Notes under the pieces: generated by a model
Told to the model about the DNA's origin: nothing
Seen by the model: only the letters and a program-made list of their open reading frames with translations
Databases searched by the model: none
From: Hwanghaeella sp964350445
GTDB lineage: Bacteria; Pseudomonadota; Alphaproteobacteria; UBA8366; Aestuariispiraceae
Assembly (NCBI GenBank): GCA_964350445.1
Contig: CAYGKA010000006.1
Location: 67,370 to 131,369 of the forward strand
Length of the DNA stretch: 64,000 nt
Direction of reading: 5' to 3'
Shown: positions 8,726-16,811 of the stretch, piece after piece
Position numbering within the stretch: the stretch's first letter is position 1
How the letters are laid out: each line of letters starts with the position of its first letter
Program-made: the position numbers and the translations under genes

Positions 8726-9831
8726 CTGGCACGGAGCGGACCAATCGGCGCGACCCGGGTTTGAACGGTCGGTCCTTCACGGCGGCGCAGGCCTTCCTGT
8801 TGTCCAGTAAACTTTATTGGACGCGCAAGATGTATCCCACACTGCGCGACAAATATGACACTCTCGCCGCCAAACAGGCTGAGCCGCCGCAATCGGTTGC
8901 CGATGCGGCGAAGTTGATCGCCGGCACTTCGGACTATCAGGCCTATGCCTGGCTGGAACGGCACCTGCAGCGGTTCAAATATTCGGGCCGCTACGGCCTA
9001 CAGGCATATCACGACGGCATGCGCGAGCAATTGCTCGACAGCTTGAACAGTGCCGAACTTCCCGACGGCCTGCTCACGCTCAATCCGACACTGGAAATGC
9101 CGCGCTATTACAAAGCCGTGGATATACACCAACATCCCGGCGGCGTCTGGAGCGACGAAATAGCGGGTTTCGTTTACGAACGCGGGGCGCGGTCAACGAC
9201 GCCGACAATGGGAACGCGGCATGCCGACCTACACGACCGCCTGGTGATGGCGGTGGACAAGGCGCTGGATGCACCTCCGAAGGAAATTTTCGACATGGCC
9301 TGCGGCTTTGGGAAAAGCACCGCGCCGTTCTACGAACGCTACCGCGAAGCCACGGTCACGGGTATGGACCTGTCCGCCCCTTGCTTGAAACTGGCGGCGA
9401 AGATGGCCGCGGACAAGCAGGCCGGCAATGTCCGTTACGTTCAGGGCAACGCGTTCGAGTCAGGCTTCGAGGACGAGCGTTTCGATCTCGTCACCTCCAC
9501 CATGTTCCTGCATGAAATGCCGCCGCCGCAAATCGAGAAAACGATTGAGGAAGCGGCGCGCCTGCTGCGGCCGGGCGGCTTCATGGCGCATCTGGATTTC
9601 TATCATCTGCCCGACGCCTTCGCCCGTTTCATCCATTACGGACATGGCCGGCGCAACAATGAACCCTTCATGGAGCCGCTGGCGGACATGGACCTCAAAG
9701 GGTTGCTGGAACAGCACGGCTTCAAGGACATCCGAATTGAACCCTACGCGGAAGACGATGGGGTTCTTGACGAGGGACACCGCCCCTGGCGGTTCCCTTG
9801 GACGCTGATAACAGGGGTTAAGGCAGCGTAA
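8722..9831 (+). CDS. SAM-dependent methyltransferase (class I)
   Basis: 369 residues. A ~170-residue N-terminal region of unknown fold precedes a class I methyltransferase domain. Motif I is EIFDMACGFGKST (GxG region), with VTGMDLSAPCLKLA as the acidic ribose-binding loop, GNAFESGFEDERFDLVTSTM as motif II/III and RLLRPGGFMAHLDFY as the post-motif. The acceptor substrate is unknown. It is translationally coupled to the small acidic protein before it and ends 40 bp before the TRAP binding-protein gene, so it may be co-transcribed with the transporter. Confidence 0.85.
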   Translation: MTGTERTNRRDPGLNGRSFTAAQAFLLSSKLYWTRKMYPTLRDKYDTLAAKQAEPPQSVADAAKLIAGTSDYQAYAWLERHLQRFKYSGRYGLQAYHDGMREQLLDSLNSAELPDGLLTLNPTLEMPRYYKAVDIHQHPGGVWSDEIAGFVYERGARSTTPTMGTRHADLHDRLVMAVDKALDAPPKEIFDMACGFGKSTAPFYERYREATVTGMDLSAPCLKLAAKMAADKQAGNVRYVQGNAFESGFEDERFDLVTSTMFLHEMPPPQIEKTIEEAARLLRPGGFMAHLDFYHLPDAFARFIHYGHGRRNNEPFMEPLADMDLKGLLEQHGFKDIRIEPYAEDDGVLDEGHRPWRFPWTLITGVKAA

Positions 9832-9871
9832 TCTGAGAGTAAGACACGGCATCACCTAAGGGAGTAACAAG

Positions 9872-10873
9872 ATGCAACAGAAACTGAAGCACGTATTGGC
9901 GGCGGCCGGGTTGGCCATGCTCGCCGGAGGGGCCTTCGGCGCGACCGGCGCCCAGGCACAGACCACGGTTACCATGGTCTATCCGTTCCCGGACTTCCTG
10001 GTCTACACGAAGAGCTGCAAGGAGTTCGCCGATAAGGTGAATGCGGCCGGCATCATCAATATCGACGTGAAGCCTTTCAACTCCATCGGCATGTTCGAAC
10101 AGGCCGGCGAGATCCGCAAAGGCACGATCGATATGTCCTGCCTGCCCGCGGCCTTCTATGCCCGTGGATTGCCGGAGAACGAAGCGATCTCCACCTCCAA
10201 CTCTTCCCCCGCGGCGGTTCGCGCAAATGGCGGCATGGCCATCATCGACGAGTTGCACCAGAAACACATGAACATGAAATATCTGGGCTGGGTCGATACG
10301 GGCGTGAAGTTCCACGTCTATTTCAAGGAAGCGCCGAAATTCGGCGATGACGGCCTGCCGGATCTGAGCGACGTCAAGATGCGCGACAACCCGATCTATG
10401 GGGCCTTCTTCCGGGCCCTGAAAGCGGAAACCCATCAGATGCCGGTCACCGATGTGTATGCGGCGATCCAGAAAGGCGTCGTGAACGCCAGTGCCTGGAC
10501 CTCGATCGGCGTCAAGGGCCTGAAATGGGACGAGTTCCTGCGCCACCGCCTGGACCCGGATTTCTATCAGACCGATATCGGCATCATTATGAACCTGGAC
10601 ACATGGAACAGCCTGTCGGAAACGGAGCAGAAGGCGCTTCAGGACGCGGTCATCGCGCATGAGGAAACCAGCCGCGAAGCCCGCATGGCGGAAGTCATAA
10701 AGGAAAAGGCCGATCTGGAAGCAGCCGGCATGCAGGTGCATGTGGTTCCGAGCGCAGACAAGTATTTGGAAATTGCGCTCGATTCCGCCTATGACCGCAT
10801 GACGGAGCGACTGAAAGGCGACAATCGTCCGCTCGACGCGGTTGAAAAACTCCGCGGCCTGTACATCAAATAG
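9872..10873 (+). CDS. dctP: TRAP transporter substrate-binding protein (DctP type)
   Basis: 333 residues with a Sec signal peptide (basic MQQKLKH, hydrophobic core, cleavage near AQAQ-TT about residue 30). The mature part has the DctP-family layout, including FADKVNAAG near the N terminus and KMRDNPIYGAFFRALKAE, the segment holding the conserved carboxylate-binding Arg. It delivers a periplasmic organic acid to the DctQ/DctM permease encoded just downstream. GGGAG precedes the ATG. A strong hairpin at 10895-10922 separates it from dctQ. The ligand is unknown. Confidence 0.88.
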   Translation: MQQKLKHVLAAAGLAMLAGGAFGATGAQAQTTVTMVYPFPDFLVYTKSCKEFADKVNAAGIINIDVKPFNSIGMFEQAGEIRKGTIDMSCLPAAFYARGLPENEAISTSNSSPAAVRANGGMAIIDELHQKHMNMKYLGWVDTGVKFHVYFKEAPKFGDDGLPDLSDVKMRDNPIYGAFFRALKAETHQMPVTDVYAAIQKGVVNASAWTSIGVKGLKWDEFLRHRLDPDFYQTDIGIIMNLDTWNSLSETEQKALQDAVIAHEETSREARMAEVIKEKADLEAAGMQVHVVPSADKYLEIALDSAYDRMTERLKGDNRPLDAVEKLRGLYIK

Positions 10874-10894
10874 GTCAGCGGTAGTACGATCGAA

Positions 10895-10922
10895 GTCCCG
10901 GACGGCTGTTCCCGTCCGGGAC
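10895..10922 (+). terminator. Hairpin between dctP and dctQ
   Basis: A perfect 11-bp stem (GTCCCGGACGG at 10895-10905 with CCGTCCGGGAC at 10912-10922) encloses a 6-base loop and is followed by TCTTTCATTTT. It probably acts as a partial terminator or mRNA stabiliser, giving more binding protein than permease. Confidence 0.75.
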
Positions 10923-10967
10923 TCTTTCATTTTCGAACGACTTTTTCCTAGACTGGGCCCTTCTTGA

Positions 10968-11519
10968 ATGGCTGCTGATTTGACCCCCGACGCAAGACAC
11001 GGACTGCTGGACCGATTGGACGCCGGCTATTCCTGGATTGTCCGCATGATGTTCTACGCCGCCAGCCTTTATGTCGGGATGATGATGGTGGTGATCGTCT
11101 ACTACACGTCCTTCCGCAGCCTGGGATGGGACTACAACGACTATTCCTTCACCTTCATCGAATACGGCTTCATTTACGTGCTGATGCTGGGTTGCCCCTG
11201 GATGGTCCGCCAGCGCGCGCATGTCTATATCGAACTGATAACCGCGGCGATCCCCGACCGGGCCCGCGCTATCCTGTCCCGTACCATCGCGGCCGCCTGT
11301 TTCCTCGTCTGCCTTGCGCTCGCCGTCTATACCGGTTTGCAGACTTGGCAGGACTATAGCTGGGGCCAATACGACGAGTTGCGCGGGCAACTGGATATCA
11401 AGCGCTGGATCGTCATCGGCGCCATGCCGATCGGTTTCGGCTTCACCGCCTTGGAGTTCCTGCGTTTCGTATTCGGGTCTTCCCTGATCCATACCGGAGA
11501 GATGGGAGTGCACGAATAA
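10968..11519 (+). CDS. dctQ: TRAP transporter small permease (DctQ type)
   Basis: 183 residues with four hydrophobic segments expected of DctQ: around MMFYAASLYVGMMMVVIVYY, YGFIYVLMLG, AACFLVCLALAVY and RWIVIGAMPIGFGF. The conserved interior motif region MVRQRAHVYIEL (xxxRxHIxVxL) is present. It is an inner-membrane partner of DctM, whose gene begins on the last base of this stop codon (TAATG). Part of a dctPQM set for one organic-anion substrate. Confidence 0.87.
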   Translation: MAADLTPDARHGLLDRLDAGYSWIVRMMFYAASLYVGMMMVVIVYYTSFRSLGWDYNDYSFTFIEYGFIYVLMLGCPWMVRQRAHVYIELITAAIPDRARAILSRTIAAACFLVCLALAVYTGLQTWQDYSWGQYDELRGQLDIKRWIVIGAMPIGFGFTALEFLRFVFGSSLIHTGEMGVHE

Positions 11520-12856
11520 TGGAATGGTACTGGACGCTCTCCATGTTTTTCGGGTCGATCCTCGGCCTAATGATTGTCGGCTTCCCGGTCGGCGTCGCTT
11601 TCCTGGCCGTGAACGTCGTCGCGGCCATGATCTATTTCGGCGGCAGCGGTCCACTGCTTCTTCAATTGGAACGCGGCGTCGGCACCTTGGCAGGCAACGC
11701 TTTCGGGTCCATGGCGAATTTCGCGTTGGTCCCGATTCCGATGTTCCTGCTGATGGGGGAACTGTTCTTCCATACCGGGCTGGCCAACCGGATGTTCAAC
11801 GCCATCGAACGCTTGATGGGCCGGGTTCCGGCGCGCCTGTCATACGTGACGGTCGCAGGCGGCACCGCCTTTGCGACCCTCAGCGGGTCGTCCATGGGCA
11901 GCACAGCGCTGATGGGCACCCTGATGGTGCCCGAAATGACCAAGCGCGGTTACAAGAAGCGCATGTCCATCGGCCCAATCCTTGGCACCGGCGGCATCGC
12001 CATGCTGATCCCGCCCTCCGCTCTTGCCGTCCTGCTCGGCACCTTAGCGGAACTCGATATCGGGTCCCTGCTGATCGCCGGCGTCGTGCCGGGCCTGATC
12101 CTGGCCGTGATGTACACAATCCTGATTTATGTGATGGCGAAGCTCGACCCGGAAGCTGCCCCGCCCTACGACGTGGAAATGGCGACATGGGGCGAGCGTT
12201 TCATCCTGCTGCTGCGCGACGTCGTACCGATGATCTCCGTCGTGATCGGCGTGATCTTCTTAATCATGGTCGGATGGGCGACCCCGTCTGAAGCGGCCGC
12301 GTTCGGATGTCTGGGCGTCGTCTTCCTGGCCGTGGTCTTCCGGTCACTGTCGATCGAGGCGCTTTGGAAGTCGCTGCAGGGGGCGACGCGGGTGACCGTG
12401 GTCGCATTGCTGATCATTTTCGGGTCGGCCACCTTCAGCAAGACGCTCGCCTTTTCCGGCGGCAGTGCCGGCCTGATCGGCTGGGTGACGGGTTTCGATA
12501 TCTCCGCCTATACCATGCTGGGTGCGATGTTCCTGATCCTGCTGTTGTTGGGTATGTTCATGGACCAGTTGTCCATGATGTTGCTGACCGTTCCGATCTT
12601 TTTCCCGCTGGCCCTGCAATACGGATTCGATCCGATCTGGTTCGGCGTCATCATTCTTCTGGCCATGGAGATCAGCTTCACCACGCCGCCCTTCGGCCTG
12701 TTGCTGTTCGTCATGCAGGGCGTCGCGCCGCCGGGAACGAAGTTCTCGGAGATTTGCATAGCGGCCATCCCCTTCATGGCCTGCGCGATGCTGCTCGTCG
12801 TGATGATCGTCATTTTCCCGGATATCGTCACGTGGCTCCCGTCTGTGAGCCGATAG
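11519..12856 (+). CDS. dctM: TRAP transporter large permease (DctM type)
   Basis: 445 residues, twelve or so membrane segments, the ion-coupled transport subunit. Family hallmarks include GTAFATLSGSSMGSTALMG, GPILGTGGIAMLIPPSALAV and the C-terminal EISFTTPPFGLLLFVMQG. Together with the DctP and DctQ proteins it forms a Na+-driven tripartite uptake system. It starts within the dctQ stop codon and ends nine bases before a tautomerase-fusion gene with its own GGAGAGG site, so that gene is most likely in the same operon. Confidence 0.9.
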   Translation: MEWYWTLSMFFGSILGLMIVGFPVGVAFLAVNVVAAMIYFGGSGPLLLQLERGVGTLAGNAFGSMANFALVPIPMFLLMGELFFHTGLANRMFNAIERLMGRVPARLSYVTVAGGTAFATLSGSSMGSTALMGTLMVPEMTKRGYKKRMSIGPILGTGGIAMLIPPSALAVLLGTLAELDIGSLLIAGVVPGLILAVMYTILIYVMAKLDPEAAPPYDVEMATWGERFILLLRDVVPMISVVIGVIFLIMVGWATPSEAAAFGCLGVVFLAVVFRSLSIEALWKSLQGATRVTVVALLIIFGSATFSKTLAFSGGSAGLIGWVTGFDISAYTMLGAMFLILLLLGMFMDQLSMMLLTVPIFFPLALQYGFDPIWFGVIILLAMEISFTTPPFGLLLFVMQGVAPPGTKFSEICIAAIPFMACAMLLVVMIVIFPDIVTWLPSVSR

Positions 12857-12865
12857 GAGAGGTTC

Positions 12866-13432
12866 ATGCCCGTTATCAATGTCACAATGCTGGGTGGCGT
12901 CTACGACGCAGAGGTCAAAACCCGCATCGCAGAGGCGCTGACCGATGCGATGCGTACGGTCATCGCCGCCCCGCCCGAGGGCGTTATCGTCGCGCTGAAC
13001 GAATTGCCTCCGGGCAATTACATGCGGGGTCGCACATTCAAGACGCCCGGCCCGGCGCTTCCCGATGCGCGCGACGTGGTGCGAACCTTTTTGGAACGGA
13101 TGGAATCGCGCGACCTGGATGCCGCCCGCGGCATGCTCGCCGATGGTTTCAGGATGGTGTTTCCGGGCGGCGTCGAATTCGCTGCACTGGAGGAACTGAT
13201 CGCCTGGGCGAAGCCGCGCTACAACTGGGTGAAGAAAACCTATGACGCCTGGGACGCCGCCGCCCGCGAAGACGGCGTGGCCGTCACCTGCCAAGGCACC
13301 TTGCACGGCGAGTTTCCGGACGGCTCCCTGTTCGAAGGTGTTCGCTTTGTCGACTGGTTCCTGGTCCGCGACGGCAAGCTCGTCCGGCAGCATGTGTGGA
13401 ACGATCTAGGAGAATTGGCCAAATCTGGCTAG
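12866..13432 (+). CDS. Tautomerase-NTF2-like fusion protein
   Basis: 188 residues in two parts. Residues 1-60 look like a 4-oxalocrotonate tautomerase unit: Pro2 would become the catalytic N-terminal proline, followed by VINVTMLGG, KTRIAEALTDAM and VALNELPPGNYMRGR. Residues 68-185 resemble a SnoaL/NTF2-like cone domain (DVVRTFLERMESRDLDAARGMLADGF, ending WFLVRDGKLVRQHVWNDL). Both are small-acid isomerase or hydratase folds, and I have no named family for the combination. It follows the TRAP genes directly, suggesting action on the imported acid. Its 3' end overlaps the convergent DinB gene by four bases. Confidence 0.75.
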   Translation: MPVINVTMLGGVYDAEVKTRIAEALTDAMRTVIAAPPEGVIVALNELPPGNYMRGRTFKTPGPALPDARDVVRTFLERMESRDLDAARGMLADGFRMVFPGGVEFAALEELIAWAKPRYNWVKKTYDAWDAAAREDGVAVTCQGTLHGEFPDGSLFEGVRFVDWFLVRDGKLVRQHVWNDLGELAKSG

Positions 13433-13944
13433 GCAGCCGTAGGTTCCGGCAGCAGCCAATAGTTTGGATATCCGGTTTTTGCGCCGGACGCGGCCAACAT
13501 CCCGTGCAACATTCCCCGGCAATGGGTTTGATAGGTGAACAGATCTGTCACGGCGATATGCCGACCGGTGGTCACCATCCCACCCTTGATCGTTGAGAGC
13601 CAGGTCAGTTGGCCATGGAACCACTTTTCCTCAACCTCCTGTGCCCAATGACCGATCGCCTCATCCAAGGCGTGGCGCGCCTTTTTTAACTTATCCCAAT
13701 CAGTGCACAGGTCGCTCGACGTATCGATCGTTCCCGGCGGAATCTCGACACGGTCGGAAAAGCGGCTCATCCAAATCCGGTCGTACCAAAGCGCATGGTT
13801 GAACGTACCGTGGATGGACTTAAATCGGACCTGCCTGTCACGGCGCCGCTCCGATTCGGAAAGCAAGTCCGCCACCGCCACCAGATCGGCATTCTGCCAA
13901 GCGTTGTAACGCGCCATTCGCCGAACAAAATCGATAGTTATCAT
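13429..13944 (-). CDS. DinB-family protein, divergent metal site
   Basis: 171 residues, a four-helix DinB-like protein starting at MITIDFVRRMARYNAWQN; the ATG at 13944 is preferred over an upstream GTG at 13953. It is paralogous to the next gene (shared MARYNAWQN, DRIWMSRF, ML(A/T)A(S/A)GA). In DinB thiol-transferase relatives one His in helix 2 and a later HxxxH bind a metal. Here helix 2 keeps the His (GTFNHALWYDR), but the second motif reads FTYQTHCRG, so the HxxxH positions are Tyr and Cys. Metal binding may be altered or lost. Function unknown; the fold includes damage-inducible and thiol-dependent transferases. Confidence 0.8.
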   Translation of the reverse strand: MITIDFVRRMARYNAWQNADLVAVADLLSESERRRDRQVRFKSIHGTFNHALWYDRIWMSRFSDRVEIPPGTIDTSSDLCTDWDKLKKARHALDEAIGHWAQEVEEKWFHGQLTWLSTIKGGMVTTGRHIAVTDLFTYQTHCRGMLHGMLAASGAKTGYPNYWLLPEPTAA

Positions 13945-14079
13945 TCTATGCACCCGCCAAAGACTGTTTGTTTCTAACTGTCAAACTGCGGGTATTATAG
14001 TAAATATTGATTAGCCGAAAAGCACAGTTTAATGGGACCTAAAGTAGGATTTGGAACTATTGATCCAACGCGCCCGGAT

Positions 14080-14580
14080 TCACTGCGGCATGACGACAAG
14101 GTCGGTAGCCGAGGTATCGGCGCCTGCGGCGGTCAACATGGCATGGACTTGTCCGCGGTGATGGGTTTGGTGGTTGAAGACATGCATGACAACCATCGCC
14201 TTCGATTTAGTTGACGCCTTTCGAAGGATGGAAGAGTGCCAGATCAAGTCGCCGACAAGCCATGTCGGATCCAGATGATCAGCCCAATCCGTAATGAACG
14301 CATCCAGTGCCGGCCGCGCCTCCATCATCACGTCCCAGTCCTGATAAAGGGTCGGTGAGGTCTCGATGCCGCCTGGCGGTGGGTCGAAATCGGTGAAACG
14401 GCTCATCCAAATGCGGTCGGCCCATAACAGGTGGCTCAAGGTCGCCTGAATAGACCCGAAGAAAGCACCGCGATCCTGCCGCCGCGCTGCATCGCCAAGC
14501 CGATCAGCCGCGCCGTAAACCGCGTTGTTCTGCCATGCATTGTAGCGCGCCATCATGCGCAGATATTCTATGGAAATCAT
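14080..14580 (-). CDS. DinB-family protein
   Basis: 166 residues with a complete DinB metal triad: LSHLLWADRIW in helix 2 and VFNHQTHHRGQVH, an intact HxxxH followed by RGQ. Members include metal-dependent thiol transferases (bacillithiol, mycothiol or glutathione S-transferase-like) as well as uncharacterised damage-inducible proteins. It lies 78 bp after the TRAP dctM stop on the same strand and 135 bp before its paralogue, so the two DinB genes may be the distal end of that operon. A GGGGGC ribosome site precedes the ATG. Confidence 0.85.
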   Translation of the reverse strand: MISIEYLRMMARYNAWQNNAVYGAADRLGDAARRQDRGAFFGSIQATLSHLLWADRIWMSRFTDFDPPPGGIETSPTLYQDWDVMMEARPALDAFITDWADHLDPTWLVGDLIWHSSILRKASTKSKAMVVMHVFNHQTHHRGQVHAMLTAAGADTSATDLVVMPQ

Positions 14581-14658
14581 AGCCGCCCCCTGCCCTGGAA
14601 ACTCGGTTCCATAGGAAGGATAGGCAGACGTTTCAGTGTAGCCAAGTTTGCTGCCCCG

Positions 14659-15999
14659 TCAGTCCAGGAAGACCGATGTAATCTCCGGGAATGCCAACAT
14701 CACGGCGAGGCCTACCAACTGAATGCAGATGAAGGGCATGAACCCCTTGAAGATATCGGTCAGTTGGATATGCGGCGGCGCGACCGACTTCAGATAGAAG
14801 GCGGCCGGACCGAAAGGCGGACTGAGGAAACTGACCTGCATGTTCATGCAGAACAGGATGCCGAACCAAACCTTCAAGTGACTGGGATCCAACCCACCAA
14901 GCAGGCCCATTTCCGAAGCCGTCATGCCGGCGACGATGGGCAGAAAGACCGGCATGGTCAGCAGCACGATCCCGACCCAATCCATCAACGCGCCCAGGAA
15001 CAGGAAAATCAACATCATCATCAGGATGACGCCCATATTCGGCAGGTCCATGCCCAGGATGCTGTTGGCGACGAAGACGGGACCACCTGCAATCGAATAG
15101 GCCCCCGCTAGGCAGGTCGCCCCAAAGGTCACCCACAGAATCGTTCCGGTCGACCGCAGCGTCCGTTGCAGGGCCTCAAGGAACAACAGGGTGGTGAGCT
15201 CCCCCCGGATCCAGATCAGAAGAATTGTGCCCAAACAGCCGATCGCGGCGGCTTCCGTGATACCCGTGATGCCGCCATAGATGGACCCCAGGATCGCCGT
15301 CACCAACAGCACCGGCGGCAACAGACCCTTCAGCGCGAGAAACTTTTCCCCCCAGGTCACCTCACCCACATCCTCCGGCAGCGGCGCCAAGGACGGATTC
15401 AAACGTGTCCGGACCATGATATAGACGATGTACAGGCCCCCCAGCATCAGTCCCGGTACGATTGCAGCCCGAAACAAAGCGTGGATCGAGGTATCCGTGA
15501 CGACACCGTAGATGATCAGTACGATGGAGGGTGGTATCATCGTTCCGAGCGAGCCGGAGGCGCAAATAGTGCCGACGGCGAGGTTCTGACTATAACCTAA
15601 CCGCAGCATCTGCGGCAGCGCGATAAGGCCGAGAAGCACAACTTCACCACCAATGATGCCGGACATGGCCGCCATGATGATCGCCATGATCGCCGTGACA
15701 ATGGCAATACCGCCGCGCGTTCTGGATAGCCAAAGATTCAGGGAATCGTACATGTCCTTGGCGATATTGCTGCGTTCCAACAGCATCGCCATGAAGATGA
15801 ACAACGGTACGGCCAGCAGCGCGTGCTCGATCGTCAGGTCGTACATGCGCTGGCCCAGGATGAAGAAGCCGCGCTCCCCCAGTTTCCAATAGGCTACACA
15901 AACGCCAAGAAACCCGGAGGCCAGCCCCAGGGGAACCCCGGCGGCCAGCAGCACCACGATACCGACCAGCAACAGGATGGAAAGTTCGGCAATACCCAT
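14659..15999 (-). CDS. dctM: TRAP transporter large permease (DctM type)
   Basis: 446 residues from the ATG at 15999; an in-frame extension to 16203 would lie inside dctQ. About twelve hydrophobic segments with DctM landmarks: AIIMAAMSGIIGGEVVLLG, TICASGSLGTMIPPSIVL and the C-terminal QVSFLSPPFGPAAFYLKS. It carries the extended loop found in the large TRAP/TakM-like (mannitol/chloroaromatic-type) permeases. It is the ion-coupled subunit for the binding protein encoded at 16812-17837. Confidence 0.9.
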   Translation of the reverse strand: MGIAELSILLLVGIVVLLAAGVPLGLASGFLGVCVAYWKLGERGFFILGQRMYDLTIEHALLAVPLFIFMAMLLERSNIAKDMYDSLNLWLSRTRGGIAIVTAIMAIIMAAMSGIIGGEVVLLGLIALPQMLRLGYSQNLAVGTICASGSLGTMIPPSIVLIIYGVVTDTSIHALFRAAIVPGLMLGGLYIVYIMVRTRLNPSLAPLPEDVGEVTWGEKFLALKGLLPPVLLVTAILGSIYGGITGITEAAAIGCLGTILLIWIRGELTTLLFLEALQRTLRSTGTILWVTFGATCLAGAYSIAGGPVFVANSILGMDLPNMGVILMMMLIFLFLGALMDWVGIVLLTMPVFLPIVAGMTASEMGLLGGLDPSHLKVWFGILFCMNMQVSFLSPPFGPAAFYLKSVAPPHIQLTDIFKGFMPFICIQLVGLAVMLAFPEITSVFLD

Positions 16000-16013
16000 G
16001 ACGCCAAAGCCCC

Positions 16014-16658
16014 TTAAAGATCGTCGGCTGGATCGTGAATGATCTTGGGCTTTTTCCAGTCCATGATCAGATTGCTGATCGCTTGAATGGCCATCCAGGC
16101 GCAAACGATACAGATGAGCGGCTTCATCACAGCCGGAATGGGCGGATTCCAGGCGGAACCGTACAATTCCCAGGTGTGGAATTTCTTCATCGCCGTTTTC
16201 CAATATCCGACAACCACGGCGTAGCAGAAAATGGCGATACAGATGGTCCCGAACACGTCCAACACGCGCTGCGCGTTTCGGGAAACCATGTCATAGACGA
16301 TCATGACCCGAATGTGGGCGCGCTGCTGCATCGCGTAGAGACCGCCCATGAGGAAAATGATGCCGCCAAGCCAACGCGAGAGTTCTTCCACCCAAAGAGT
16401 CGGCGATTGGAAGAGGTAACGCATGACCACTTCGTAAAACATGATCGACATGATCGCGGCGACGACGAACATAAGAACCGATGCCATATAAAGCGTGACG
16501 ATATCGACGAAGCTGAACTTGCGGTCGTCGTCACCTTGGCCATGCATCGTCAACTTCAACATCGGCACGAGGCGTGGCGAAACGAAAATAAACCAAAGAA
16601 CAAGGGCTAGCGTAATGCACCCCACCCAAATTTGGCCGCTGGTTGTGAGTTCCGGCAT
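16014..16658 (-). CDS. dctQ: TRAP transporter small permease (DctQ type)
   Basis: 214 residues with four main hydrophobic segments (one around 5-27, IVTLYMASVLMFVVAAIMSI, WLGGIIFLMGGLYAM and CIAIFCYAVVVGYW). The motif MQQRAHIRVMIVYD matches the conserved xxRxHIxV of DctQ proteins. It is slightly longer than the DctQ of the first TRAP set because of an extra N-terminal segment. It sits 14 bp upstream of dctM and 153 bp downstream of the binding-protein gene, with a hairpin between. Confidence 0.87.
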   Translation of the reverse strand: MPELTTSGQIWVGCITLALVLWFIFVSPRLVPMLKLTMHGQGDDDRKFSFVDIVTLYMASVLMFVVAAIMSIMFYEVVMRYLFQSPTLWVEELSRWLGGIIFLMGGLYAMQQRAHIRVMIVYDMVSRNAQRVLDVFGTICIAIFCYAVVVGYWKTAMKKFHTWELYGSAWNPPIPAVMKPLICIVCAWMAIQAISNLIMDWKKPKIIHDPADDL

Positions 16659-16758
16659 TTCTCGCCCCCGCCAATTTTCTCGTGCCGGCCACGTTGAAGC
16701 GGCCGCTGCGTTTTTCGCTATATGCGAAAGATAGAGGAAAAAGCGCTTCCAAAGAAGG

Positions 16759-16794
16759 ACCGGCCGCGGCGAGAAGAAGACTGCCGCGGCCGGT
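16759..16794 (-). terminator. Hairpin between TRAP binding-protein and permease genes
   Basis: A perfect 12-bp stem (ACCGGCCGCGGC at 16759-16770 pairing with 16783-16794) has a 12-base loop and, reading the minus strand, is followed after a short spacer by CTTCTTT and TTTTTCC. It lies just after the binding-protein stop codon and probably gives partial termination before dctQM. Confidence 0.7.
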
Positions 16795-16811
16795 AGTTGG
16801 ATCGAACGACC

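Noticed and set aside
12344..13393. 349-codon minus-strand frame across dctM and the tautomerase fusion
   Set aside because: Antisense to two well-supported genes with matching motifs and ribosome sites.
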